Source: Ooceraea biroi (Eukaryota; Arthropoda; Insecta; Hymenoptera; Formicidae). From it: a stretch of DNA of 64,000 bases. Below the pieces are notes generated by a model. That model had not been told where the DNA came from. It did no database searches and saw only the letters and a list, made by a program, of their open reading frames with translations. Position 1 is the stretch's first letter. Every line of letters begins with the position of its first letter. The translations under genes were made by a program, and so were the position numbers. Shown one piece after another: positions 25,401 to 37,200 of this stretch. The stretch is from positions 2,418,001 to 2,482,000 of the forward strand of contig NC_039506.1 in assembly GCF_003672135.1 (NCBI RefSeq). The letters are read 5' to 3'.

Positions 25401-27604
25401 CTTGCGATCGCGTACATTATTTTCATTTATACGATAAATAAGAGGCTCTCTTGTTGTAACTGTTTAAATGTTAACGTGTGTATTTCTGGACGGCATGTCT
25501 GCAGAAATATACGAAGCGCATTGCCGCGCATGAGATAACTCGTCTCTAATTGCCATTCCGCGTGTGAGAGTCAATTTGTTACTTATCGAGATGAGAAATG
25601 GAGGCTATTCGTGTAGAAATAGATATTATTTAATAACTGCAGTTGAGAGAGAAGTGCGTCCAGTGCACGTAACGAGATTTAGGACGTCTTACAACTGTTT
25701 TTACATTTAACTGATTTCATTTGCATCATAGATTTTACTGAACAACGAGAAGAAATTCGTAAGAACGTTCTGTGACAGTGAATGACGATGATTAAACGAT
25801 AAACTGTCGAATGTACGTCATGAAAGTAACATTCAATGGTGGTGCTCGATGGTTTCTCGAATATATTTGGCTGAATAATCAAAATTTCATAAAAAGTCAG
25901 TACTATATAGTAAACTGAAGTAGTTAGGCGATAAAGACTGGCTGCATTGGAGCTAATATTCAAAAATATTCATCTACCGATAATCAAAGGAACAATGTCT
26001 TTGAGGTAGAGGATGAAATGTATACGAAAGAACGCATTATACAACGATGTTACTTGTAATGCGATCAAGATCGAGATTCGCAGAAACAAAATTGTGCTCG
26101 AAATCAGCAGAGAGTTGTTTCATCGCTTCATCACCGAACGAGATACGTACGGATTGTTATAATAATTAATTATCTTTCTCTTTCGTTACTGCAATCACGC
26201 GATGTTTTTCAAGTAAGTAAATACTCTACTCGCGTTTTGTCCTAAAGTGGAAAAAAGTCAGACGGAACAGGGATTCAGAAAAGAGTACCGTATGTCTGTT
26301 TTTGTGCATGTGTGTGTGTGTGGTGTATGTTCGTGTGTATGTCATGTGATGTTAAACGTACGCGACCATGTTACGTGTAACGTTATGTATTATAATATTA
26401 CAACACGACATAAAAAAGAAAAAAAAAGAAAAGAAAAAAAACAAGTGGTGAACACTGTGTACTGGTGAAATGCAATACATGTATCGAGTTGCCCCTAAAT
26501 ACAGCCATTTTATAATGGGACACACGCCTGTAGTTGTGTATCTTTCGAGTTGATCGTATTCGATGATGAGAACGCGCGTCAGAAACTCGCTCGACGAGAA
26601 ACGCGCGTAAATCGCAAGCCGATGAGATACTTTAGAGTGACAAAAAGGTAAGAAACAAATAAACATCATTAGCAACAAAAACACCATAATTGCAACTTTC
26701 CGAGAAATGCTTTTTAACTGCTGGACGAAAGCGCCTTTTGTATTAAAAATGTTGATATCTTTATTATAATATTATTTAAGCATTATTTTTATAATTGATT
26801 GCCGCATGAGGTGCAATATTATTAAAAATGCGCAGATTGAATCTCAACATGGCCGGCCATCGGTAACATCCTAATATGATACAAATAAACTCACGTTCAG
26901 TAGTAATCGCAATCGCGTGAAAATTGTCTTTAACCTCTTCGGTACCGGCGCACGTCCGCCGCTTACTTTATGGCCGACGCTCGGCCGTAGGCCCGTAAGG
27001 ATGCATTCGGTGGCTGTCTATATGATGTGAAATGTACAAAGAGAAATTCTTCATCCCGAGCACGTCAAAGCAGGGTTTCGTCGATGATGAAATCGCACCA
27101 CTAATACGTAATTATTGCACGCAATGTTTAATATTTACGTTATTTTTGACAACCACTCAATACTTCATGACACTCGCGCCTTTTTATGTCCAAAATTCGC
27201 ACTTAAATACTAATAATCGCAATAAATACCGCATGACTCGAACACGATTGTACAATTTGTCGCGGCGCGTCCATAACTGATAGAAATTTCAAATTTATCA
27301 AGGCTAGACTGCGATTCTCGAAGATGAATGCGGTTATCGCGCTTTGCGATATATCGCAAGATGGCGACGCGATTATCGTTGTATGCGTGGAGTAAACTTG
27401 ACGCGCGCGAAAATTAAATCTGCTTTAATCTTGCCTTATTTTCGTTGTAATACTTAATTAAGATGCAAATTTTTCGGTGCCACGCAGAAGCTATAGTGAC
27501 ATTAACGATTTTTTGTAAATTACGTAGCTGTAATTGACCGTGCATGCATTCAATGCTGACAATGACGACTGATAATACACGCAAAGTTCATGATATAGAA
27601 ATTC

Positions 27605-27610
27605 TTTATT
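27605..27610 (-). terminator. candidate poly(A) signal of ERP44
   Basis: TTTATT on the plus strand reads AATAAA on the minus strand. It lies about 980 bp past the ERP44 stop codon. The interval 27,590-28,586 contains no supported coding region and is taken as 3' UTR. Nearer, weaker signals may also be used. Confidence 0.4.
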
Positions 27611-28586
27611 AACAGGCAAGAAACAATATCGTCGATAATACAAATAATGCTCCCTAAGGGTATCTTACGAGCGCACACTGAGATTTTACATGCTCAGACA
27701 TTTATTTCGATCATGCAATAGACAATGCAAATACTCTCTCTTATACACTTCATCCAGCAAACAATTGCCCTAGGAAATACTTCAATGGTACAATAGGACG
27801 CATACACACACGCATTTAGATTCTATGTATCCCCGAACACATTTACGCGCCTCCCGGATCCACGGCAAGTAGAATCACGTACAATATTAAATATTGTGCT
27901 AAATTCCATTGTAACAGAGGGGATGAGAAAGGAGGAGAGAATGTAAATTCACTTTTTTACCATACAAAACTCTCAAATTTATATTGAAATCGTAAAAATC
28001 AACAATAATGATTGCATTGATTGCCTTACAATACATATACAAAAAACTGGTTTCCTTGCTGACACTGGTAGATGTAGCTTGGTGTTTCACTGCTAATTGC
28101 GAATGAATGCGCCATCAGCGATTCATTGAAGACAATAAAAATACGTTATCAAAGGGGAAAAGAATTCTTTGCTCTCTTGCTGTTTCGTTTACCGACAATT
28201 GCACAAACGTGCACGATTTTTTTTCCGCAAAGAACGAACCGTCACATTATTCTGAATTTGAATCTCACGTGGACAATGATAACAAGCGGTATGTTTTATT
28301 AAACGACAAACAGGTAAAACCGAAACGTATATATTTTGCGAAAGGTATCAAAACGAGATTTCAAATCATCATTTAAGAAGAAGAGTGAAATTTTCGAACT
28401 CACCTTTAGCGTACTACAAAAGTAATACATATCAAACTTTTAAATATATAATCCCCGATTGTATAATTTACCACTTCCTTCCAATTTACCAGTTAGTAAA
28501 TTATCCACTAGTGAACTGCGTATAAATTACGAGAAAAACTCACTGCGCGCGCCACATCACTCGATCTTATTATCCCGTTTATTACA

Positions 28587-31282
28587 TTATAGTTCATCCT
28601 TAACTAACGTATACCTATTTTTACTCGGCGCCAGCTTCTTGAATGCGGACTCTGGCGGCGTGGTGGGCGCTTTCACCTGTTTCCCCGTAACTTGCGGTAC
28701 GTCGTTATGAGTGTCGGGACCGTAGTGGAACTCGCGATGGAGCTTCCCAGAGTACAGATCCTGCAGGAATTCCTTGAGCTTCCCCTCCACGAAGATGTCG
28801 TTGAAATTCTTGAACAGATACATGTGCCTAAAGCTATCGATCGCGATCAGCGGCAGGTCCGTTGTACTCTTTCCCAAATGGTGTAACGGATGCGCGAATT
28901 TCAGGCCGTCGGCAGTTAAGAAATTGATGTTCTCTGAAAAAAGAAAGAAATCAGTACGATTTGAAAGTTTCTAAAACAATTATACAACAATTTGTATAAA
29001 AAGGATCCGAAAGGATAAAGGATCGCGTACGTTTCTCGGTTATTAACGTCCTAGATACGATATCTTTGTACAGTTTAACGTTCTCCACGTCATCGGGTGC
29101 GTGGAACAGTATGAGAAACGGCAAGCCTTCCTCCGTCAGTTCCTCGGCATTCTCGAATGTTATTTCCCTCACGAGCGGCACGCACTTCTCCTGCGCCCAC
29201 ACATTTAGCTCGTCGTAATTGGTCATGCTTCCTTTGTAAGTCTCATCCTCGTCGTTGGACAAGGCCTTATCCGATCGGAAGACAATAATAGGCTCTCCTG
29301 GAGGGTGCAGTGCTTTACTCGCATTCCTAGACGCGTCATTCAAAGTGATAATTAAAATTGCACGCTTAAACAAAATGCTTGGTTGTTCGATGTGCGTAAC
29401 ATTTTGCTAATCGATGTAATAAAAGTTCTTAAAATTAAAATAAAATTGCTAAAGGCAAAGAAATCTGTTATGCAGCAAGAAGAATTCATCAATAAAACAA
29501 GGCTGAATCATATTTAACATACAACACAAAGACGTAATAATATTGCACAGCATAAAAACGAAATATGCAAAAATATAATTTTACAAATGCTCAGTGCAGG
29601 GACAGCTTGTATGTACCACTTTACTTACAAATGCAAGTGAAAGTGAAGCCCAATTTCACAGTTTTGATTGGAGCATGTGCTTGTCAAATGAAATTACATT
29701 ATAATATAATTACTGTAAGATACAAATGGTATTTCTTACGCTAGCAATAAGAAGACAGTCACATTAGTGTCTTCAAAAAATATTTTTATCGTAAACGGCA
29801 AGTTAGTATCAAAAAGTACATTAAAAATGAAATACCTTACCCGAAACCAACGTGGAACTGGCAATCATCTTTTAAATTGGTGGCGACTTTCCTAAACAAC
29901 TCATACGCCGGTACACTTTTATTGTCAAAGTATCCTATGATCATGCGCTTCTTGTCATCGAGTTCATTAAGCTCCCCCAAGTCGAAAAACTCTCTGATGG
30001 GATCTTCCAACTGTTTCCTGACAAATTCTTGGAATGCTTCCACGGAACGTTTCCCTCTGTATTCCCTCTTGGTTGGCTGTCCATTCCTTATGACTTTTAA
30101 CGTTGGATACTTGGTTATGTGAAACCTAGACGCCACGGATGCTAATAAAACAGGAACAGGAAGTTCTCGTAATATAATCTCCATGTCCAGATAAATAGCA
30201 TTAAGATTCTGCTTGTCAATAATTATGGATCATTGTAGATCGACACAGCGCGCTTTAAATGTACTCACTTTCTTGGTCGCAGTCTACTTTGGCCATCACT
30301 ACCTTCCCTGCCTGTGGAAATTCTTCCCTGACTTTGTCAGCGGCTTTATCAAAAATTGGAGCTAATAAATTACTGAAGCGACACCATTGTGCATAGAAGT
30401 TTATAAATACCAGTTCATTCTCAGCTGCAAAAAATTCAGTTTAAAAGAAAAATGAGTGCAATCTTGTTTATAAGATTTACGTAAATTATTTTACATCCCC
30501 TGTACACTTTACCTAACGTCGCATCAATATCTTTATGAGTTAGTATAACCGCACCCTCTTCCACTTCTTCTGCTAAACTGTTTGGTAAATGTATCTAGAA
30601 AAATCACATGGATCCAATTACCATATCACCTTCTTTTCATTCTAATTTAATCTACATCCGGCTCATTCATTTTTAAATCACACACTTCTGTATATTTCCT
30701 TTCGAGTCTTGCACATGTCAGAGTAAGGATTAGATATATAGTTCAGTATATACATATGTGACGCGTTGACACATGACTTTTACCCTCAATCATGAACCCT
30801 CTGATTCTGATCTCCAAATCATTGAACGAACAACGATAAATAAACGACAATAAACGACAATGTAAATCAAGTATCGCAGCAATGGATAATTGCGCAAATA
30901 AAATGCCGAGTACGTATCACGAGACGTTTCTCGATTCCGCGCGGAGTTTTATCACATTTTTTAAATGCAATATTGTGTGTTGCGAGATATCGTGGTACAT
31001 AGGTTATGCGGTGCGTGCAAAACACGGAAGGAGTCCCGGTAGCGGCGAGGCGGCCGAGCAGGAATCGCCGTCGGGCAATCGGTGGGCAGAAAACGGCCAA
31101 ATTAGCAGCTGAGTTTCGTATTACGTGTCACGGAGCACCGTCGAATATTTACGCCTCTCACGCGCGGCTGCCGTACGGTTGTGAAACGGAAGGAATCGCT
31201 GTACCGCGCGGCGACGTAAACTCACCAGCAAACACGCGAATATAAGTACTTTGAAGTCGACGTTATCACAGGGAGCCAGCAT
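28587..31282 (-). CDS. ERP44: endoplasmic reticulum resident protein 44 (ERp44)
   Basis: Six exons read on the minus strand: 31282-31226, 30594-30513, 30424-30269, 30141-29841, 29326-29031, 28933-28587, all in phase, giving 412 residues (human about 406). Residues 1-27 form a signal peptide with hydrophobic core VLIFACLL. The first thioredoxin domain carries the CRFS motif at residues 61-64, the hallmark of ERp44: one active-site Cys that forms mixed disulfides with clients. Family landmarks include KYPTLKVIRNG, KREYRG, CVPLVREITFENAEELTEEG and IAIDSFRHMY. It ends in KDEL at 409-412, the ER retrieval signal. The known role is pH-dependent retrieval of Ero1, immunoglobulin-type oligomers and other clients from ERGIC/Golgi to ER. 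It is divergent from PIF1 across about 870 bp. Confidence 0.95.
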
Positions 31283-32154
31283 CTTGCGATCTCGCGACGG
31301 CTAAATCGATGGTGCGACGAAATTTTGAGCCACCATCAGTGAAGCGACTGCCTGTGTGTCAACTGCTACGAGCCAGCGGCATATCGGGGAATCGAGCACG
31401 AAGCATCCTCGAGACATCGATTATCGCGTCCGCCTCCCCCACCCTCTGCGCCGTCGCTGGTTCGAGGCCGGTTGGGTGACGTTTTCAAAATGTCAACCTG
31501 TATTTGCGCACACGTAAAAGACGTGCGTGTTCTACGATCGCTCCGTCTCGCTTCTACCTGAGAACGACAGTCTGGTCTCGCTTCTAATTAATGTCTTATT
31601 GGTATTACTGGCCGTGCGCTTGTTTTTCACACCTGTAGCTACGTTCATTAATCACGGTTAAATGCACCCGTTGCCAGTAATACCAGTAGCATGTGTACGA
31701 ACGCGTACGCGCCTTTTAAATTTATCGCGCGATGCGTGGTAGCTGCACGTTTAATATTTGCATGCGCGAGAAAAATATCGAAATGAATGAACTTCAAAAT
31801 CTTCACGATAAGAGTCACTTTTTATTAAATATGTCGATAGAACATTCTAATTGACATCTTCCTGCTTAGAAAAAAATCTTTTTCTTAGGCATTAGAACAG
31901 CGGCCTGAATGTAGTCACGAATAAAATGTCACGTGCAGTCTGAAATAGGCACGTATCCTAAAAGGTTACACAACCTGCACCGAAATGCGCGCGCGTTTTC
32001 TTCATGTGTCACTTGCCGCACGTTGCCTTACATGTTGCGTGTCTGAAGTTCAAAACGTTCATACTTGTTTCATTCACCGACACAATCGTTATATCGTGAA
32101 CAGACTGATTCCTCGACATTTTCTCGGTGACGATTCGGAATCCTCAGAAGACAA
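31283..32154. promoter_or_regulatory. divergent promoter region between ERP44 and PIF1
   Basis: These 872 bp separate the two start codons. The ERP44-proximal half (31,000-31,600) is GC- and CpG-richer than the flanks, as expected for a housekeeping promoter. An imperfect inverted repeat is centred near 31,643. No TATA box could be assigned with confidence. Confidence 0.5.
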
Positions 32155-34011
32155 ATGGATCCGGACAGTTGTTCGTTAACGTGCACGGTTACGGTGGAGT
32201 GGTTAAACGCCCAGGGCTCGATCCTGCGAAAAGTGACTCACAGAACGGCGTCGTTGCGTCTGATCCGAAACAATCAGCGCGAGATGCTCATCGAGGTGCA
32301 CGCGGAGAAGGCAAACGTGCGTACGAGGTTAGTTCTCAAAGGTATTTCGGTGTTTAACAAATTTATGGCCGAAGGTAAAGCGTCTATCAAGTTCAAGGAG
32401 CAGAACTGCACGTTGTTCCTGTCGAACGCACCCTCCACGCAGCTGATCAACTTCCTCAAGACTATATTCATCAAAATGACGAACCAGGATGAAAAGGCGA
32501 AGAATCCCCTGAGAGAGAAGCTTTTCGCGAACCTGCAATTGGGTGGCGCACAAGAGATCAGTCCGGCTACCAGTGCAGAGGTCAACCGAGCGAAAGAGAA
32601 AGCCCTGGCTACGTCGCGAACGACGGTCACCACCCCGTCACCAGGCGTCGTCAAGAAGCGGAAACACAGCGATCACAGCACCAAAGTACCCGCAGCGAAG
32701 AAGCTGTATGAGAATCCCACGTCTGGAGAATTGACCGAGGAGCAGACCAGAATATTGAACGCAGTGGTCAGCGGGAAGAACGTGTTCTTCACCGGAAGCG
32801 CAGGGACTGGCAAATCGTTCCTGTTGAAGAAGATCATCTCAGCGCTGCCTCCAGATGTGACGATGGCCACAGCAAGCACTGGAGTAGCGGCCTGCCACAT
32901 AGGTGGAATCACGCTGCACCAGTTTGCCGGGATCGGCCTGGGTACCGGCACCATGGACAGATGCTTCCAGCTGGCGTCCCGGCCGTCCGTCACCTCTGTC
33001 TGGCGCAAGACAAAGCACCTGGTGATAGATGAGATTTCCATGGTGGACGGCGAGTTCTTCGACAAGATCGAGGCGGTAGCGAGGCACGTGCGCAGGACGG
33101 AGAGACCTTTCGGTGGAATACAGTTGATTCTGTGCGGTGACTTCTTCCAGCTGCCGCCCGTGTGCAAGACCAACGATAGGGCAAAGTTCTGCTTCCAGAG
33201 TGAGGCCTGGCAGAAGTGCGTTCACTTCAACTACGAGCTGCAGACGGTTCACAGGCAGAAGGATGCGGCATTCGTAAAGATACTGAACAGCATCAGGATA
33301 GGCAGGGTCACGGACGACATCGTTGAAACTCTGAGGGAAACGGCGAAGCAGAGGATCGAGAGTAACGGAGTATTGGCAACCAGACTGTGTTCACACGTTA
33401 AGGAAGCCGACGAGATCAATGAGTTCCAGTTGAATGAGCTGACGGGTGAAACTAAGACGTACACGGCATCAGATTCCGATACCTCTATGACGCACACGTT
33501 GGATCAGCAGCTAGCTATACCTGGCAAGTTAGTGCTGAAAGTCGGTGCTCAAGTTATGCTGTTGAAGAATATCAATCTCAACAGCGGATTGGTAAACGGT
33601 GCTCGGGGTGTCGTTGTCAGTTTCAAAAACGATGTACCGGTAGTTCAACTGCGATCTGGAATGCATTACGAAGCGAAGACGGAGAAATGGACTATCAAAA
33701 CCACTTCTGGCGTTCTCGTACACAGAAAGCAGATTCCGTTGAAGCTGGCATGGGCGTTTTCGATTCACAAGAGTCAGGGTTTAACTTTAGATTGCATAGA
33801 GATGTGCCTGTCGAGAGTATTCGATGCTGGTCAATCGTACGTGGCGCTTTCGAGAGCTCAGAGCTTACAGAGTTTACGTATCTTAGAGTTTGATAGTCAG
33901 CAAGTATGGGCTAACACAACTGTGCTTGAATTTTATAAGAAATTTAGGAGGAACTTGCAGGAAATGGAGATGATTCCTCTAGGCAAGAAAATAAAAGTAG
34001 AGAAAGATTAG
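32155..34011 (+). CDS. PIF1: ATP-dependent DNA helicase PIF1
   Basis: One uninterrupted frame of 618 residues, close to human PIF1 (641). Residues 1-130 match the PIF1 N-terminal domain of animals; a Lys/Thr/Ser linker (about 135-195) follows. The superfamily 1B helicase core has Walker A GSAGTGKS at 214-221, TASTGVAACHIGG after it, Walker B VIDEIS with D292/E293, GGIQLILCGDFFQLPPV, GLVNGARGVVV, AWAFSIHKSQGLTLD near 530-545 and SYVALSRAQSL near 560. All catalytic motifs are intact. The enzyme is a 5'-3' helicase that unwinds G-quadruplexes and R-loops and acts in telomere, mitochondrial and replication-fork maintenance. The ATG at 32155 fits the human N-terminus. The gene has no introns, unlike its neighbours. 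Its 3' end converges on TRAPPC9. Confidence 0.96.
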   Translation: MDPDSCSLTCTVTVEWLNAQGSILRKVTHRTASLRLIRNNQREMLIEVHAEKANVRTRLVLKGISVFNKFMAEGKASIKFKEQNCTLFLSNAPSTQLINFLKTIFIKMTNQDEKAKNPLREKLFANLQLGGAQEISPATSAEVNRAKEKALATSRTTVTTPSPGVVKKRKHSDHSTKVPAAKKLYENPTSGELTEEQTRILNAVVSGKNVFFTGSAGTGKSFLLKKIISALPPDVTMATASTGVAACHIGGITLHQFAGIGLGTGTMDRCFQLASRPSVTSVWRKTKHLVIDEISMVDGEFFDKIEAVARHVRRTERPFGGIQLILCGDFFQLPPVCKTNDRAKFCFQSEAWQKCVHFNYELQTVHRQKDAAFVKILNSIRIGRVTDDIVETLRETAKQRIESNGVLATRLCSHVKEADEINEFQLNELTGETKTYTASDSDTSMTHTLDQQLAIPGKLVLKVGAQVMLLKNINLNSGLVNGARGVVVSFKNDVPVVQLRSGMHYEAKTEKWTIKTTSGVLVHRKQIPLKLAWAFSIHKSQGLTLDCIEMCLSRVFDAGQSYVALSRAQSLQSLRILEFDSQQVWANTTVLEFYKKFRRNLQEMEMIPLGKKIKVEKD

Positions 34012-34092
34012 ATAAATTAGTGATCTTGCTTATTTTTATAATCTTTATACGTGTGATTTGTTGGAAGTAAATAACTTGCTTCTAGCACATGC

Positions 34093-34098
34093 AATAAA
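34093..34098 (+). terminator. candidate poly(A) signal of PIF1
   Basis: AATAAA, 82 bp past the PIF1 stop codon and before the TRAPPC9 stop on the opposite strand. Confidence 0.5.
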
Positions 34099-34194
34099 AA
34101 TCGCATAATTATTATAAAAACAGTATTGTTACAATTGATATGATATTTAAATGGATGATATGAATTTTTATATTCAGTAAAGAAAGTAAATGCT

Positions 34195-34200
34195 TTATTT
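34195..34200 (-). terminator. candidate poly(A) signal of TRAPPC9
   Basis: TTTATT on the plus strand (AATAAA on the minus strand), about 90 bp past the TRAPPC9 stop codon. It is only about 100 bp from the PIF1 signal, so the two convergent 3' UTRs nearly meet. Confidence 0.45.
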
Positions 34201-34288
34201 CTATGTATCATTAATACAACAATGTCTTAGAACTTTTTTTTACAAATATTATAACTTACTGATATTTAAATGGACAATGTGACGTGTG

Positions 34289-37200
34289 CTAATAATCATC
34301 GACGGTTATTTCGATGGGCGGTATATAGCGCCATGTGTGCCCGGCGTTTAGAAGTTCCGAGTAAAGTACTGGAGAGTTTGGAGCGGATTCTTTGCTACTG
34401 CACTGGATATCTATTTTGTACTGACCAGCTGTGAAAAATACTACGCGGCACTCGTGATAGGCTCTGCCGTATTCCTGCAACTGTTTTTTTTTCCGTGATA
34501 ATAAGAAAAACGAGATTGTTCATCGTACAATTATTATAAATCGCAGGTGCAACTTACCGCAGGCAGCATGACTTTATTCGCGCCGGCTATAGACAGTCTC
34601 GTCTCCAACTGATAATTATTAACTCCATTGTGATGATCCTGGTAGAAGTTAATAGACAATGTGAGATCGCTCAGCGGATGTCCCAGAGCATTGCACACTC
34701 CGACACCGACGCTCACGCATTCACCCAAACAACACGTCAGTTCATCTTGCGCTTTCACAGTGGCGTCATTAATGGTTATCTCTGGAGATTTGTTTCATTA
34801 ATTAATCCGCAAAGTTTTTAATCTTTATGTATCGATTAGTAGTAATACGCACCCCATTGTAGAGGGCTCATTCTGACGAGGTCTAGCATATCCTGAGTTA
34901 GGGTAATGCCGGATAGAGTCGCCTTTCCCGTTGACTCTGTACCCAATAATTGCCAGCGCAGATCGACTAGCGAGGCTATATGTTCGGCGCATATCTTTTG
35001 GAGCTCACCGGTGTCGCCGGTGCCATTCAACTGCGAGCGAGAAAATCGATGGAATAAAATTATATTACGATATACATATATCTCCGATGAATCATCATAT
35101 CCTTCATTACCATAGACAATTTATTAAGCGGACATCGGTCAACCGGAACGGGAATTCGACACGGTTCTTTACCTTCCATGTATATACATTTACTTTGCGT
35201 GTAATGCAACTCCATTTCGTGATTCGTCATGTTCGTCACGTCCAGCACGAGATAAAATTGCAGTGGCCTGCAAAATCGTTTACGGAATTACTCTTTCGCT
35301 TCTGACAAAATGTTTGTTACACGCGATCTGCGAAACGCTAATTGCACATGACATAGATTGCACGAATAAACGAAATTATATTATAAAATTCTCTTTGTGT
35401 TTTTTTTACTCACGTTTCGGCCGGTAGTACGTCCCAATTGGTGATTTGTACACTAGGTAGCATCTCGATGGTTATGAAGACGGACGAGGTTCTGCAGTAA
35501 CCGGCTACCAAGCCTGCGCCACCCGAGTATTTTATTTTCAACTGACCCTCGATAACGTTCGACGTGTGCAATGGCACCGCGAGTTTCGATAAACGCGTGC
35601 TTGCTAGGGAGGAATGGCCAGAGTGCGAGCTCAATCCCGACCTGAAGGAGGAGGTCAGCTCGGATTGTCTCTTTGTATGATGAGACGGAGAACTGAGTCT
35701 AGATGGCAGGGAACTGTGGCCTGAATGCGACATCAAGCTGCTCGGTTGACTAAGGTAGGTACTGCTGGTAACATCTGAAAAGTTAATTAATGATTATTAC
35801 CAAAAAGGGAAGAACGTTGTAAAAACATCAAGATCATTGCAGAAGTTACCATGTCTGATTGACGGTGCTACAAAATCCGTCGCCGCATACAGATACAGAG
35901 TGAGACTCGCGCTGCTACCGGGCTGTAACGGCAACTGTGTCATCAGATTCTCGTCGCTCCACTTAAATATTTTGCTTTCGGTCGTGGCGTCCAAGGCGGA
36001 CTGCACCGACAATTCGACCATCTCGATGGGAACCTGGCCAACGTTCGTGATCGTCACGGTACACTCGGCGCTGCAAGCGCAGACAAGGTTGAGCTTATAA
36101 ATTCACATTTAAATAAATAAGACAAATCAAAAATATTAAATGAGTGGACGCGCGATAGAATTTCACTCGTAGAACGGAATGTAGACTGTAGAACGGAATA
36201 GAACAGTTGCGAACCTCTCACCACCGTAGAGCGACACGCTCGCGCTGGTGACTATGTTGTCGCCCGAACTGAAGCTGGCCGTTTGAGGCAAGCTAGTCGC
36301 GACGTCGATTCTCGGCAAGGCCGGTATCACCTCGACCGTGTACTGCGGATGCAGCATGCCCTCCATGTGTCTCAGTCTGCAGTTAGACTTGACGCCTAAC
36401 GTGTGCGTGCTGAACCCGAGTATTTCCAGATCTCCGACTTCCTTGGGCCTGCCTGCTAGCGTAACCGCGATCGGGCCGGATTCGGCGGGCAGGCTAATAC
36501 TTTCCGGTATCGACTCGAACACCACGCCGTTCGTCAACAGCCTCATGTTGGACACGTGCAGCTCAAACGGCAGCGGATTTATCAGTTGCATCGATACTTC
36601 GCAGATGTCGCCCTCCACCCACAAGTAATCTGTTGTGACAAAAGTTTATTATTTACGTGGAGATGTGTATTAAATTACTGATAATCGCCGTTCATGTACG
36701 CACATACCAACTTTGCTCTTCGAGGTGTTCTTGCGCTCCAGCGATCCAAAGTTGATTGGCGTGAATAGAAACGGGCCATGATCTTCCTTTACTCTTTCTA
36801 TCTTCTGAGGCTGCAAGTGCGGCTGCATGTTCTTCAGGCTGAACGACTTCGTTTTTGGTATATTTAGCAAGTTAGCTGGTGGTATAACGGTGCCAGAGTC
36901 TAAAACCTGTTGTACACGATGACATTTATTTTCTATGAGTAAATTATGTACTCGTTAGTCGGATCGTTTTACGTACAAGAGGGACTGGTGCGCCCTCACA
37001 CTGTTGAGACACGTTCTGAAGTTGTAGCGCGGTCTCTTTCCGTTCGTCAGGCGTCAGATGATTGTACATCGTCTGCAGCAGGAATGTCAGGTGTCTCGTA
37101 GCTAGTGCTGGATTGCCCATTCGATTTGCAGCGGCAACAAGCTCATTTATCACTTGAATCTGTATGATCGGCCACCCTTTTTGTCCAGCTACGAGAGAAT

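Larger units (their letters stand above)
17121..27590. other. no supportable gene; AT-rich intergenic sequence with small repeat elements
   Basis: I found no conserved coding exon on either strand. Present are a (TA)n tract (17424-17457), a GT-rich run (about 18011-18060), a mariner-like remnant (20790-21102), an inverted-repeat element (21500-21665) and a possible degenerate element (22127-22442). A consensus donor (gaaac|gtaagt near 23,400) follows a GC-richer stretch and could mark a non-coding first exon, but nothing more supports it. Confidence 0.5.

Noticed and set aside
32274..33252. Several long minus-strand frames opposite PIF1
   Set aside because: Shadows of the PIF1 coding frame on the opposite strand.
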